Program-made: the position numbers and the translations under genes
In this document: positions 25,101-33,146 of the stretch, piece after piece
Layout of the letters: every line of letters begins with the position of its first letter
Numbering within the stretch: position 1 is the first letter of the stretch
The notes under the pieces: model-generated
Databases searched by the model: none
What the model saw: the letters and a program-made list of their open reading frames with translations, nothing else
Told to the model about the DNA's origin: nothing
Source: Oscillibacter sp. CAG:241
Lineage (GTDB): Bacteria; Bacillota; Clostridia; Oscillospirales; Oscillospiraceae
DNA: 35,419 nucleotides
Direction of reading: 5' to 3'
Assembly: GCA_000435975.1 (NCBI GenBank)
Contig: FR884084.1
Location: 13,008-48,426, forward strand

Positions 25101-25763
25101 ATGGAAAAGCTGTGTGACCTGCTGGGCATCCGGCCCGGCATCACCGCCCTCATCGGAGGCGGCGGTAAGACGACCCTGATGTACCACCTGGCCCGGGAGC
25201 TGCGGCAGTGCGGCACTGTGGCGGTGACCACGACCACCAGGATCTGGCCCCCCACGGGCATCGCCGTGGCACGGGAGCCGGACGCCGCCCGGGAGATCCT
25301 GGACCGGGAGGGTCTGGTATGCCTGGGTGTGCCCTCGGCCCAGGGAAAGCTGGTGTCCCCTGCCTTCGAGGGCTGGGATGCCCTGGCGGACTATACCCTG
25401 GTGGAGGCGGACGGCTCCGCCGGAAAGCCCTTCAAGGGCCACGAGAAATATGAGCCTGTGCTGCCGCCCCGGCGTAATACCACGGTGCTGGTGCTGGGAG
25501 CGGACGGCTTTGGGAGGCCCATCAGCGTGGCGGCGCACCGTCCGGCGCTGTATGCCCGGCTGGCCGGTGTACCGGAGAACCGGCCGGTGACCCCGGCCAT
25601 TGCCGCCCGTGTGGCGGCCTGGGAAGGATTTCATGACCAGGTGTTCGTGAACCAGGTGGACCGGGAGGATGAGTGGCCCCTGGCCCGGCAGCTGGCGGAA
25701 AAGCTGGACTGCCCGGTGGTGGCCGGTTCCCTGCGCTCCGGCTATTGGGAAAAGATCAAATAA
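25101..25763 (+). CDS. yqeC: Selenium-dependent hydroxylase accessory protein YqeC
   Basis: YqeC is a P-loop protein found with selenium-dependent molybdenum hydroxylases and thought to help mature them. The 220-aa protein has IGGGGKTTLMYHLA (Walker A, about 16-24), VTTTTRIWPP after the first helix, the acidic LVEADGSAGKPFKGH motif, and HEKYEPVLPP. All are family marks. I chose the ATG at 25101 (MEKLCDLLGI), since the frame open from 24960 overlaps the previous gene and lacks a ribosome site. An M42 peptidase follows 15 bp on. The likely client is the xanthine dehydrogenase at 16784. Confidence 0.9.
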   Translation: MEKLCDLLGIRPGITALIGGGGKTTLMYHLARELRQCGTVAVTTTTRIWPPTGIAVAREPDAAREILDREGLVCLGVPSAQGKLVSPAFEGWDALADYTLVEADGSAGKPFKGHEKYEPVLPPRRNTTVLVLGADGFGRPISVAAHRPALYARLAGVPENRPVTPAIAARVAAWEGFHDQVFVNQVDREDEWPLARQLAEKLDCPVVAGSLRSGYWEKIK

Positions 25764-25778
25764 CAGGAGGATTCTTTT

Positions 25779-26816
25779 ATGGAACGTGCTTATGCGGAAT
25801 ATGCCGCCCATCAGGCAGCGGAGCTGCTGGCCATCGACAGCCCCACCGGCTTCACGGAGCAGGCGGCAGTATGGGTGCAGAATGCATTTCAGACTCTGGG
25901 CTATGACGCCCGACGCACCGTCAAGGGCGGCGTGCTCATCGACCTGGGCGGCAGCGACGAGGCAGACGGCCTGCTGCTGGAGGCCCATGCCGACACCCTG
26001 GGCGGTATGGTAGCGGAGATCAAGGGTACCGGCCGCCTGCGGCTGACCGCCCTGGGCGGTATGCGCCCGGAAAACGGCGAGGCAGAGAACGTTCGGGTCT
26101 ATACCCGCAGCGGCCGGGTCATTGAGGGCACCTTCCAGCTGTGCAACGCCTCCGTCCATGTCAATGACGACTATGCCGGGACCAAGCGCAGCTACGATAC
26201 CTGCGAGGTGGTACTGGACGAGGATGTGAAGTCCGCCGACGACACCCGGGCCCTGGGTGTGGAGGCAGGCGACATCGTCTGCTTTGAGCCCCGCACCCGC
26301 ATTACGTCCTCCGGCTATATCAAAAGCCGGTTCCTGGATGATAAGCTGTCCGTTGGTATTCTGCTGGGCCTGGGCAAGTATATGAAGGACCGGGGGCTCA
26401 CGCCCCGCCGCCGGGTATATGCCCATGTGACGGTGTATGAGGAGGTAGGCCACGGCGGTGCGGCCAACGTGCCCCAGGGCGTTACCGAGGCCATCAGTGT
26501 GGATATGGGCTGCGTAGGCGACGGCCTGCGCTGCACCGAGCGCCAGGTGTCCATCTGCGCCAAGGATTCCGGCGGGCCGTACAGCTATGAGGTGGTGGGG
26601 AAGCTCATCGACGCTGCCCAGCGGGAAAAGGCCGACTACGCCGTGGATGTATATCCCCACTACGGCTCCGATGTGGAGGCTACTCTGTCCGCCGGGAATG
26701 ACCTGCGCCATGGGCTCATCGGCGCCGGGGTCTACGCCAGCCACGGCTATGAGCGCAGCCATATAGACGGCGTGTGGAACACCCTGAAGGTGCTGAAGGG
26801 GTATCTGAATATCTGA
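25779..26816 (+). CDS. M42 family metallopeptidase
   Basis: M42 enzymes are large cobalt- or zinc-dependent aminopeptidase assemblies of the cytosol. The 345-aa protein has the first metal His/Asp in LLEAHADTLGGMV, the bridging Asp in RFLDDKLSVGILLGLG, the catalytic Glu pair in VYEEVGHGGAAN, the Asp in SVDMGCVGDG, and the final His in SHGYERSHIDG. HADTLG replaces the common HMDEIG. It lies 15 bp after yqeC, a pairing whose meaning is not clear. AACAGGAGG precedes the ATG. A strong bidirectional terminator follows immediately. Confidence 0.94.
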   Translation: MERAYAEYAAHQAAELLAIDSPTGFTEQAAVWVQNAFQTLGYDARRTVKGGVLIDLGGSDEADGLLLEAHADTLGGMVAEIKGTGRLRLTALGGMRPENGEAENVRVYTRSGRVIEGTFQLCNASVHVNDDYAGTKRSYDTCEVVLDEDVKSADDTRALGVEAGDIVCFEPRTRITSSGYIKSRFLDDKLSVGILLGLGKYMKDRGLTPRRRVYAHVTVYEEVGHGGAANVPQGVTEAISVDMGCVGDGLRCTERQVSICAKDSGGPYSYEVVGKLIDAAQREKADYAVDVYPHYGSDVEATLSAGNDLRHGLIGAGVYASHGYERSHIDGVWNTLKVLKGYLNI

Positions 26817-26858
26817 AAAAATTCCCGGTTCACTTTTCTCGTGAACCGGGAATTTTTT
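26816..26858. terminator. Bidirectional terminator between the M42 peptidase and the FTR-like gene
   Basis: Exact 18-bp arms (26816-26833 and 26841-26858) with A and T tails and a TTTTCTC loop. The stem includes bases of both converging stop codons. Confidence 0.92.
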
Positions 26859-27054
26859 ACTTCTCTTTGTAATATAAACGACAGTGGCAGTAGCCCTCAA
26901 AGTTGGGATCCGCGATCTGATCCTTGAACTCCTTGCACATGCAGCGGTTTTCTTCCGTCCGGGCCAGACGGCATGGACAGTAACCGCCGGTGCGCTTCAA
27001 TCCCTCCCGGATGGCGTCCACCACCTGCTTGTCCTCGTTGAGCCGAACCTTCAT
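26857..27054 (-). CDS. Small ferredoxin-thioredoxin reductase catalytic domain-like protein
   Basis: The 65-aa protein has three C-x-C pairs: CPC (26-28), CMC (38-40) and CHC (56-58), in GGYCPCRL, NRCMCKEF and GYCHCRLYY. The set resembles the ferredoxin-thioredoxin reductase catalytic subunit, which holds a [4Fe-4S] cluster beside a redox disulphide. The order is similar but spacing differs: nine residues between pairs one and two, fifteen between two and three. The ATG at 27054 follows AGGAGG at seven bases, so the upstream frame to 27081 is not used. No partner variable subunit or thioredoxin gene is visible. It is next to the hydrogenase operon but on the other strand. Confidence 0.82.
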   Translation of the reverse strand: MKVRLNEDKQVVDAIREGLKRTGGYCPCRLARTEENRCMCKEFKDQIADPNFEGYCHCRLYYKEK

Positions 27055-27083
27055 GGTGCGCCTCCTTTCTGATTTGTACACCT

Positions 27084-27112
27084 ACTATAGCATGTATAAA
27101 GGATCGCCGCAA
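27084..27112 (-). promoter_or_regulatory. Promoter for the FTR-like gene
   Basis: On the minus strand TTGCGG (27107-27112) and TATAGT (27084-27089) are 17 bp apart, about 30 bp before the start. Confidence 0.7.
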
Positions 27113-27450
27113 TATGCAAATGCAACACTTTAACACGGATATAGTTTCCCTCTCAGAAATTTATTGTATTTATACGAAACAAAATTTGTCACCGTGTTGT
27201 CAATGAAAACCCTTTCGTTTCCGGTTTTTCTGGTTTCAGGTGTTTTTCAAAATTTCAGGCCGGGAAATGGTTCCCGGAATCTTTTGGTAATATTTTCTCA
27301 TTAATTGTGAAAATTTCTCATTGGATAAACAACTTTTCTGAATCAATTGACTTTTGAAGGCAATTGTGGCATTCTGTACCTGTAACCAATATCAGTCCGC
27401 CTGGGGCGCACAGTCAGTCGCCGCTAACGGACGGAAGGAGTGGAACTGTT
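27113..27450 (+). other. A/T-rich upstream region of the hydrogenase operon
   Basis: About 340 bp without a gene. It holds a 9-bp direct repeat TTTCTCATT (27294-27302 and 27314-27322, 20-nt period), a small hairpin CCGGGAA/TTCCCGG (27260-27277) followed by ATCTTTT, and a TTGACT -35-like box (27347-27352) without a good -10. The last 80 bp are GC-rich leader. A long regulated 5' region is likely; its mechanism is unknown. Confidence 0.5.
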
Positions 27451-29289
27451 TTGAGCAGACTTGACATCAAAACCCCCAGCAGGGCTCAGACCGTGGTAGA
27501 GGGCCTCTACCGCGATGTGGAGCGCCGGATCGCCGCCAGCCCTCCGGGCCTGTGCCCGGTGGAAATGTCTCTGTCATTTTTGCAGCTGTGCCATGCACAG
27601 ACCTGCGGCAAGTGCGTGCCCTGCCGCATCGGTCTGGGGCAGCTGACCAAGCTCATTTCCCAGGTGCTGGACGGGACCGCCAACATGGGCACCGTCCGCA
27701 TCATCGAGAAAACCGCCCGCAGCATTGTGGATACCGCCGACTGCGCCATCGGGCGGGACGCGGCCCGGCTGGTAGTGGACGGACTGGAGGGCTTCCGGGA
27801 CGATTATGAGGAGCATGTGCAGCACCACCGGTGCCTGGCAAGCCTTCAGAATCCCGTGCCCTGCGTGGCGCTGTGTCCCGCCGGAGTGGATATTCCGGGC
27901 TATATGGCCCTGGTGGGGGCGGGACGCTATGCCGACGCCGTGCGCCTGATCCGAAAGGATAACCCCATGCCCACCGCCTGCGCCTATATCTGTGAGCATC
28001 CCTGCGAGGCCCGGTGCCGCCGGAATATGATCGACGACCCCATCAATATCCGGGGCCTGAAGCGGTACGCCGTGGACCATGCAGGCGTGGTGCCCAATCC
28101 CCCCTGCGCCCCGGCCACCGGAAAGACTGTGGCCATTGTGGGCGGAGGCCCCAGCGGCCTCAGCTGTGCCTATTATCTGGCACTGATGGGCCACAAGGTC
28201 ACCATTTTTGAGGAGTGCAGCAAGCTGGGCGGCATGCTGCGCTATGGTATTCCCAGCTATCGTTTCCCCCGGGAGAAGCTGGACGCAGAAATCGACTCCA
28301 TCCTGTCGCTGGGGATCGAGGTCCGCACCAACGTCCGGATAGGCCGGGACATCTGGCTGGAGGAGCTGGAAAAGCAGTACGACTGTATTTACATCGCCAT
28401 CGGCGCACACCAGGATAAAAAGACCGGCATCCCCGGTGAGGACAGCCGCAACGTCATATCCGCTGTGGAGATGCTCAAGGCCATCGGAGACGACGTAATG
28501 CCTGATTTCACCGGCAAGCAGGTGGTGGTCATCGGCGGCGGCAACGTGGCTATGGACGTCACCCGCAGTTCTATCCGTCTGGGAGCCAGCAAGGTCAGCT
28601 GTGTGTACCGCCGCCGCCTGGAGGATATGACGGCCCTGCCCGACGAGGTGGCCGGTGCAACCGCCGAGGGAGCGGAGATGATAACCTTGGCCGCCCCTGT
28701 CCGCATCGAGGCCGACGACGACGGCGTGGCCAGGGCCCTGTGGGTCCAGCCCCAGATTATCGGCGATGTGGATAAATCGGGCCGTCCCAGACCCAACCGG
28801 GCCGCCCTGGATGAGGTACGTATCCCGGCGGACATCATTGTGGTGGCCATTGGCCAGGGCATCGAGATTCAGGGCTTTGACCAGGCCGGCGTGCCCATTA
28901 CCCGCGGCGGCCGGCTGGTGGCTGCTCTGTCCGGCCAGGTCAGCGACATGGACAACGTGTTCGCCGGAGGCGACTGCGTCACCGGGCCTGCTACCGCTAT
29001 TCGCGCCATTGCCGCCGGTAAGGTGGCAGCCGCCAACATCGACGAGCACCTGGGCTATCACCATGAGATCCGGGTGGACGTGGATATCCCGGCTCCCCGG
29101 CTCAATAACTGCCCGCCCCACGGGCGCATCAACACCACCGAGCGTGAAGCCTGTGAGCGCAAGTGCGACTTTGAGGACATCGAGTGCGGTCTGACCGAGG
29201 AGGGCGCCGTCATCGAGGCATCCCGCTGTCTGCGGTGCGATCACTTCGGCTATGGCATTTTCAGAGGAGGTCGAGACATCAAATGGTAA
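27451..29289 (+). CDS. Fused NuoF-type Fe-S domain plus GltD-like NAD(P)H:FAD oxidoreductase, hydrogenase partner
   Basis: The 612-aa flavoprotein is a fusion. Residues 30-125 are the C-terminal iron-sulfur domain of NuoF/HydB subunits, with CGKCVPCR (Cys52, 55, 58) and a fourth Cys98. Residues 128-600 resemble the GltD/NfnL family: an N-terminal Fe-S segment (CVALCPAG, CAYICEHPCEARCRR), an FAD site GGGPSGLSCAYY, a second nucleotide site IGGGNVAMD, and a C-terminal FAD segment VFAGGDCVTGP. The FMN/NADH module of NuoF is absent. It overlaps the [FeFe] hydrogenase gene by seven bases, so it probably passes NAD(P)H electrons to it. The TTG at 27451 follows AAGGAG at ten bases; no better start exists. 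Confidence 0.85.
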   Translation: MSRLDIKTPSRAQTVVEGLYRDVERRIAASPPGLCPVEMSLSFLQLCHAQTCGKCVPCRIGLGQLTKLISQVLDGTANMGTVRIIEKTARSIVDTADCAIGRDAARLVVDGLEGFRDDYEEHVQHHRCLASLQNPVPCVALCPAGVDIPGYMALVGAGRYADAVRLIRKDNPMPTACAYICEHPCEARCRRNMIDDPINIRGLKRYAVDHAGVVPNPPCAPATGKTVAIVGGGPSGLSCAYYLALMGHKVTIFEECSKLGGMLRYGIPSYRFPREKLDAEIDSILSLGIEVRTNVRIGRDIWLEELEKQYDCIYIAIGAHQDKKTGIPGEDSRNVISAVEMLKAIGDDVMPDFTGKQVVVIGGGNVAMDVTRSSIRLGASKVSCVYRRRLEDMTALPDEVAGATAEGAEMITLAAPVRIEADDDGVARALWVQPQIIGDVDKSGRPRPNRAALDEVRIPADIIVVAIGQGIEIQGFDQAGVPITRGGRLVAALSGQVSDMDNVFAGGDCVTGPATAIRAIAAGKVAAANIDEHLGYHHEIRVDVDIPAPRLNNCPPHGRINTTEREACERKCDFEDIECGLTEEGAVIEASRCLRCDHFGYGIFRGGRDIKW

Positions 29290-31019
29290 CGCTGACCATC
29301 GACAACAGAACCGTCACCGTGCCGGAGGGCACCACCATTCTGGAGGCCGCCCGCTCCGCGCGTCTGGATATACCCACCCTGTGCTACCTGAAGGATATCA
29401 ACGAGATCGGCGCCTGCCGCATCTGTATGGTGGAGGTAGAGGGAGAACAGCGCCTGGTGGCCGCCTGCGATACCCAGGTAGCCGAGGGCATCGTGGTACA
29501 TACCAACTCCCCCCGGGTCCGGGAGGCGCGCCGGGTGAATCTGCGGCTGCTGCTGGCCCAGCACGATATCCGCTGTCCCAAATGCACCCGCAGCGGCAAC
29601 TGCAAGCTCCAGCAGCTCACCAATGACTATAACCTGCTGGGCAACCACTATATCAAGGACCTGCGGCCTGTTGAGCAGGATTTCAGCACACCGGTAGTAC
29701 GGTTTGAAAACCGCTGCGTCCGCTGTATGCGCTGCATCCAGGTATGCGACAAGATCCAGGGCATGCACATCTGGGATTTGATGGGCACTGGTACCCGCAC
29801 CACCATTGGCGTGTCCGGAGCCCGGACTCTGGCCGACTCCGACTGCACCTTCTGCGGTCAGTGCATGACCCACTGCCCCGTAGGCGGTCTGCAGGAGCGG
29901 GATGATACCGGCCGGGTGTTCGATGCTCTGGCCAACCCCAAAAAGGTCACCGTGGTCCAGATGGCCCCGGCGGTGCGGGCCGCGTGGGCGGAGTATTACC
30001 ACCTGAAGCCGGAATACGCCACTGCGCAGCGCATGGTCACTGCCCTGAAGCAGATGGGCTTTGACTATGTGTTCGACACCAACTTCACCGCCGACCTGAC
30101 CATCATGGAGGAGGGCAGCGAGTTTGTGGAGCGCTTTACCCACCGGGACCAGTACACATGGCCCATGTTCACCTCCTGCTGTCCGGGCTGGGTCCGGTTT
30201 GTCAAGACCCAGTTCCCCGCTTACGTCAGCCATCTGTCCACCGCCAAGAGTCCCCAGCAGATGTTCGGCGCAGTGGCCAAGAGCTACTTTGCCCAGAAGC
30301 TGGGTGTGGACCCCCACGACATTTTCGTGGTGTCCATCATGCCCTGCACCGCCAAAAAGAGCGAGGCAGCACTGCCCACCATGCGGGACGCCTGCGGCGA
30401 CGCCGATGTAGATGTGGTGCTGACCACCCGGGAGATCGTCCGGATGTTCCGGGGCGAACAGATCAACCCGGCGGTTCTGGATGAGACCCCCTTCGACAGC
30501 CCCCTGGGCAGCGGCACCGGCGCGGCGGTGATCTTCGGCGCCACCGGCGGCGTGATGGATGCAGCCCTGCGCAGCGCCTATTACCTGGTCACCGGAAAGA
30601 ATCCGGACCCCGATGCCTTCCGCGACATCCGGGGCATGGACGGCTGGAAGGAAGCTAAATTCGAGATCCCCGGCGCGGGAGTGGTTTCCGTGGCTGTGGC
30701 CAGCGGCCTGCTGAACACCCGCAAGCTCATGACCGCCCTGGAGCGAGGCGAGGTCCGCTACGACTTTGTGGAAATCATGGCTTGTCCCGGCGGCTGTGCC
30801 GGCGGCGGCGGTCAGCCTATCCATGACGGCGTGGAGCTGGCGGAAAAACGCGGCAGCGTCCTGTGGAGCATCGATAAGGCCTCCCCCTGCCGGTTCTCCC
30901 ATGAGAACCCTGACGTGCGGGAGCTGTACCGCGATTACCTGAAAAAGCCCCTCAGCGATGTTTCCCATCATCTGCTGCACACAGACCATCAAGCCTGGAA
31001 AATGCCCAGTCAAAAGTAA
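29283..31019 (+). CDS. [FeFe] hydrogenase, group A (HydA, CpI-like)
   Basis: The 578-aa protein has the full CpI arrangement: a [2Fe-2S] domain (Cys34, 45, 48, 62), the His-Cys3 [4Fe-4S] site (His94, Cys98, 101, 107), two further [4Fe-4S] clusters (Cys145-155, Cys188-198), then the H-cluster domain with TSCCPGW (Cys299 for proton transfer, Cys300), IMPCTAKK (Cys355) and EIMACPGGC (Cys501, Cys505). The small-subunit-like C-terminus (SHENPDVRELY) is present. The start ATG overlaps the upstream gene, with GAGGAGG twelve bases ahead. H2 production from ferredoxin and NAD(P)H is likely. The hydE, hydF and hydG maturases are not in the window. Confidence 0.95.
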   Translation: MVTLTIDNRTVTVPEGTTILEAARSARLDIPTLCYLKDINEIGACRICMVEVEGEQRLVAACDTQVAEGIVVHTNSPRVREARRVNLRLLLAQHDIRCPKCTRSGNCKLQQLTNDYNLLGNHYIKDLRPVEQDFSTPVVRFENRCVRCMRCIQVCDKIQGMHIWDLMGTGTRTTIGVSGARTLADSDCTFCGQCMTHCPVGGLQERDDTGRVFDALANPKKVTVVQMAPAVRAAWAEYYHLKPEYATAQRMVTALKQMGFDYVFDTNFTADLTIMEEGSEFVERFTHRDQYTWPMFTSCCPGWVRFVKTQFPAYVSHLSTAKSPQQMFGAVAKSYFAQKLGVDPHDIFVVSIMPCTAKKSEAALPTMRDACGDADVDVVLTTREIVRMFRGEQINPAVLDETPFDSPLGSGTGAAVIFGATGGVMDAALRSAYYLVTGKNPDPDAFRDIRGMDGWKEAKFEIPGAGVVSVAVASGLLNTRKLMTALERGEVRYDFVEIMACPGGCAGGGGQPIHDGVELAEKRGSVLWSIDKASPCRFSHENPDVRELYRDYLKKPLSDVSHHLLHTDHQAWKMPSQK

Positions 31020-31030
31020 TATTCCGTCAA

Positions 31031-31072
31031 AAGTTACAGCCGCTTGCCTGCAAGTGGCTGTAACTTTATATT
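31031..31072 (+). terminator. Terminator after the hydrogenase operon
   Basis: AAGTTACAGCCGCTTG (31031-31046) pairs with CAAGTGGCTGTAACTT (31051-31066), with one G-U pair and a CCTG loop, then TATATTTTTTTC. Confidence 0.92.
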
Positions 31073-31203
31073 TTTTTCACATATTTTTTATGGTTTGTTC
31101 TTACATTGTTCACATTTATATATTGTATTTATGGTAATATGGTAGCAACATATATCATATGATGGAAAGTATAAAGTATAATGAGCAAGAGGAGGTACCT
31201 GCC

Positions 31204-31425
31204 ATGAAATGTTCCTGCTGCGGAAACGAGATGCAGTCCGGCTTTGTCCGGGCTATGGGCCGAGGCGGCGTGTGCTGGGTGACGGAGAACCGTCCCATGG
31301 GCGCGGCCGTAGGCTGCCCGGGCTTTCTGCTTCTGGGCAAAGCCCCCCATCCGGAAACGGACCATGTCCCTGCCTATCGGTGCGCCGCCTGCCGGACGGT
31401 GACCATACCCTACGACGAGAGATAA
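31204..31425 (+). CDS. Small zinc-ribbon-like protein, DUF6487-like
   Basis: A 73-aa protein with paired cysteines at both ends: CSCCGNEM (Cys3, 5, 6) and YRCAACRTVTI (Cys60, Cys63). This is a zinc-ribbon with a long hydrophobic middle (about 20-45, GVCWVTENRPMG, GCPGFLLLG). It resembles the DUF6487 family of small clostridial proteins, whose function is unknown. GAGGAGG precedes the ATG at 31204 at nine bases. The 180-bp upstream region is A/T rich with TTGTTC/TATATT-like boxes, so it probably has its own promoter. It lies alone between terminators. Confidence 0.75.
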   Translation: MKCSCCGNEMQSGFVRAMGRGGVCWVTENRPMGAAVGCPGFLLLGKAPHPETDHVPAYRCAACRTVTIPYDER

Positions 31426-31437
31426 CGAACATCTGCT

Positions 31438-31467
31438 GCGGCACAGCTTTGGCTGTGCCGCTTTTTT
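31438..31467 (+). terminator. Terminator after the zinc-ribbon gene
   Basis: GCGGCACAGC (31438-31447) and GCTGTGCCGC (31452-31461) form a perfect 10-bp stem with a TTTG loop, followed by TTTTTT. Confidence 0.95.
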
Positions 31468-31551
31468 GCATAAAGTTTCCGCATATTCTCTTTTAGAATA
31501 CATAAACGGCAGCTATTGTGTGACATTTCCGTGAATTTACTTGGCGAACTC

Positions 31552-31580
31552 TTTACATGCTCTGAAAAATCCGGTATAAT
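31552..31580 (+). promoter_or_regulatory. Promoter for the flippase gene
   Basis: TTTACA (31552-31557) and TATAAT (31575-31580) are 17 bp apart. Transcription would begin near 31587, which makes the ATG at 31590 unlikely as start and supports a start at 31611. Confidence 0.8.
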
Positions 31581-31610
31581 ATCCCGGATATGCAGAAAGA
31601 GGGTGGACCC

Positions 31611-33146
31611 TTGCAAGTGAATCAAGTGCGGCTGGGCGCGGTGCTGTCCTATGTGTCCATGGGGCTGAGCACGCTGATCTCGCTGATCTACACGCCCATT
31701 ATGCTGGACCGGCTGGGCGAAACGGAATACGGTGTTTACGGGGCGGTGGGTCCCATCATCTCGTACCTGCTGCTGCTGAGTATGGGCTTGGGCAGTGCCT
31801 ATATCCGCTACTATTCCCAGGCCAAGGTGGCCCAGGACCGGCGGGAGATGGCCAAGCTCAACGGCATGTTCCTGGTGACGCTGTCGCTGTTGGGTCTGGT
31901 ACTGCTGGCCTTGGGCTTCTTCCTGGCAGCGCACCCGCAGATGGTGTTCGGCACCAAGTGGGCTCCGGAGGAGCTGGCTCTGGGTGCAAAGCTGCTGCGG
32001 ATCATGACCGTCAACGCAGCGCTTTCTTTCCCGTTCAGTGTGTTCGAGTCCCATGTGAATATCCATGAGCGCTACCTGTTCCTGAAGGCTGTCACCATGG
32101 CCAAGTCCGTGCTGAGCCCGCTGATCTCCATTCCCCTGCTGCTGCTGGGGTTTCGCTCTCCGACCATCGCCACGCTGTCGTTGGTGCTGACCATTGTGTG
32201 CGGCCTGACCTATATGTTCTATTGTCTCACGGTGCTGAAAATGCCGATGTCCTTCCGGACCTACGACCTGCCGCTGATGAAGAACATGATGGGCTTCACG
32301 TTCTACATTTTCCTGGCGGTGGTGGTGGACCAGCTGAACTATGGCATCGGCACCCTGATGACCACCTGGATCCATGGTGCGGAGCTGTCCGGCGTATACT
32401 ACAGCGCTAACCAGCTGAACGTATATTACCTATCCTTCGCCATGGCCATCTCCAACGTACTGATCCCACGGGTCCACCGGATGGTGGCCGAGGGTGACTC
32501 CACCCGGGAGCTGACCAAGCTGATGACCAAGGCCGGGCGTTTGCAGTTCATTATGCTGATGGCGGTGTTTCTGGGCTTTGTGGCAGTGGGACGCCCCTTT
32601 GTGATCCTGTGGGCCGGCGGCAAGGAGCAGTTTTCCGTGGACTATCCCGTGGCCCTGCTGCTGTTTGCCAGCACCATTGTTTCCGCCATTCAATTTGTAG
32701 GGCTGGAGATCCTCCGGGCCAAGAACATGCATCGCTTCCGGGCCTGGGTCTATCTGGGTGCCGCCGCCGTCAACGTCGGGCTGATGATTCCTCTGTGCAA
32801 ATACGGCGGGCTCATTGGTGTGGCGGGTTCCATTCTGTTTGTGACCGTGGTGGGGAATGTGCTTCCCATCAACTGGTATTTCCGCAGGCATGTGGGGCTG
32901 GATATCCGGTGGTTCTGGAGCCACATTGCCCGGCTGCTGCCGTCTATGGTGGTGCCTGCCGTTGCGGCGGTGCTCATCGCTGTGCTGGTCCCGGTATCGG
33001 GATATCTGGACATTTTGATCTGGGGCTGCGTATTTGTGGTTGTGTACGCCGTCAGCCTGTGGCTGTTCGGCATGAATCGCTATGAGCGCGGCATCGTCAC
33101 CGGTTTTCTGGGCAAATTCCGCCGCAGGCGCCGCAGAAGAAGATAA
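31611..33146 (+). CDS. Oligosaccharide flippase family (Wzx/MurJ-like) membrane protein
   Basis: A 511-aa integral membrane protein with about 12-14 helices that resembles the polysaccharide transporter branch of the MATE/MOP superfamily. These flip lipid-linked sugars across the membrane. The N-terminal LGAVLSYVSMGLSTLISLIYTPIML is typical of Wzx-type flippases; conserved TEYGVYG, YYSANQLNVYYLS and GVAGSILFVTVVGNVLPI follow. It ends with eight consecutive arginines. The start is placed at TTG 31611, six bases after GGGTGG, since the promoter start point is near 31587; GTG at 31617 is also possible. No glycosyltransferase genes are adjacent. Confidence 0.88.
   Translation: MQVNQVRLGAVLSYVSMGLSTLISLIYTPIMLDRLGETEYGVYGAVGPIISYLLLLSMGLGSAYIRYYSQAKVAQDRREMAKLNGMFLVTLSLLGLVLLALGFFLAAHPQMVFGTKWAPEELALGAKLLRIMTVNAALSFPFSVFESHVNIHERYLFLKAVTMAKSVLSPLISIPLLLLGFRSPTIATLSLVLTIVCGLTYMFYCLTVLKMPMSFRTYDLPLMKNMMGFTFYIFLAVVVDQLNYGIGTLMTTWIHGAELSGVYYSANQLNVYYLSFAMAISNVLIPRVHRMVAEGDSTRELTKLMTKAGRLQFIMLMAVFLGFVAVGRPFVILWAGGKEQFSVDYPVALLLFASTIVSAIQFVGLEILRAKNMHRFRAWVYLGAAAVNVGLMIPLCKYGGLIGVAGSILFVTVVGNVLPINWYFRRHVGLDIRWFWSHIARLLPSMVVPAVAAVLIAVLVPVSGYLDILIWGCVFVVVYAVSLWLFGMNRYERGIVTGFLGKFRRRRRRRR

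Noticed and set aside
29283..31019. Selenocysteine-containing hydrogenase or hidden in-frame TGA in the hydrogenase genes
   Set aside because: All H-cluster and Fe-S ligands are ordinary Cys codons, and both hydrogenase frames are complete without read-through.
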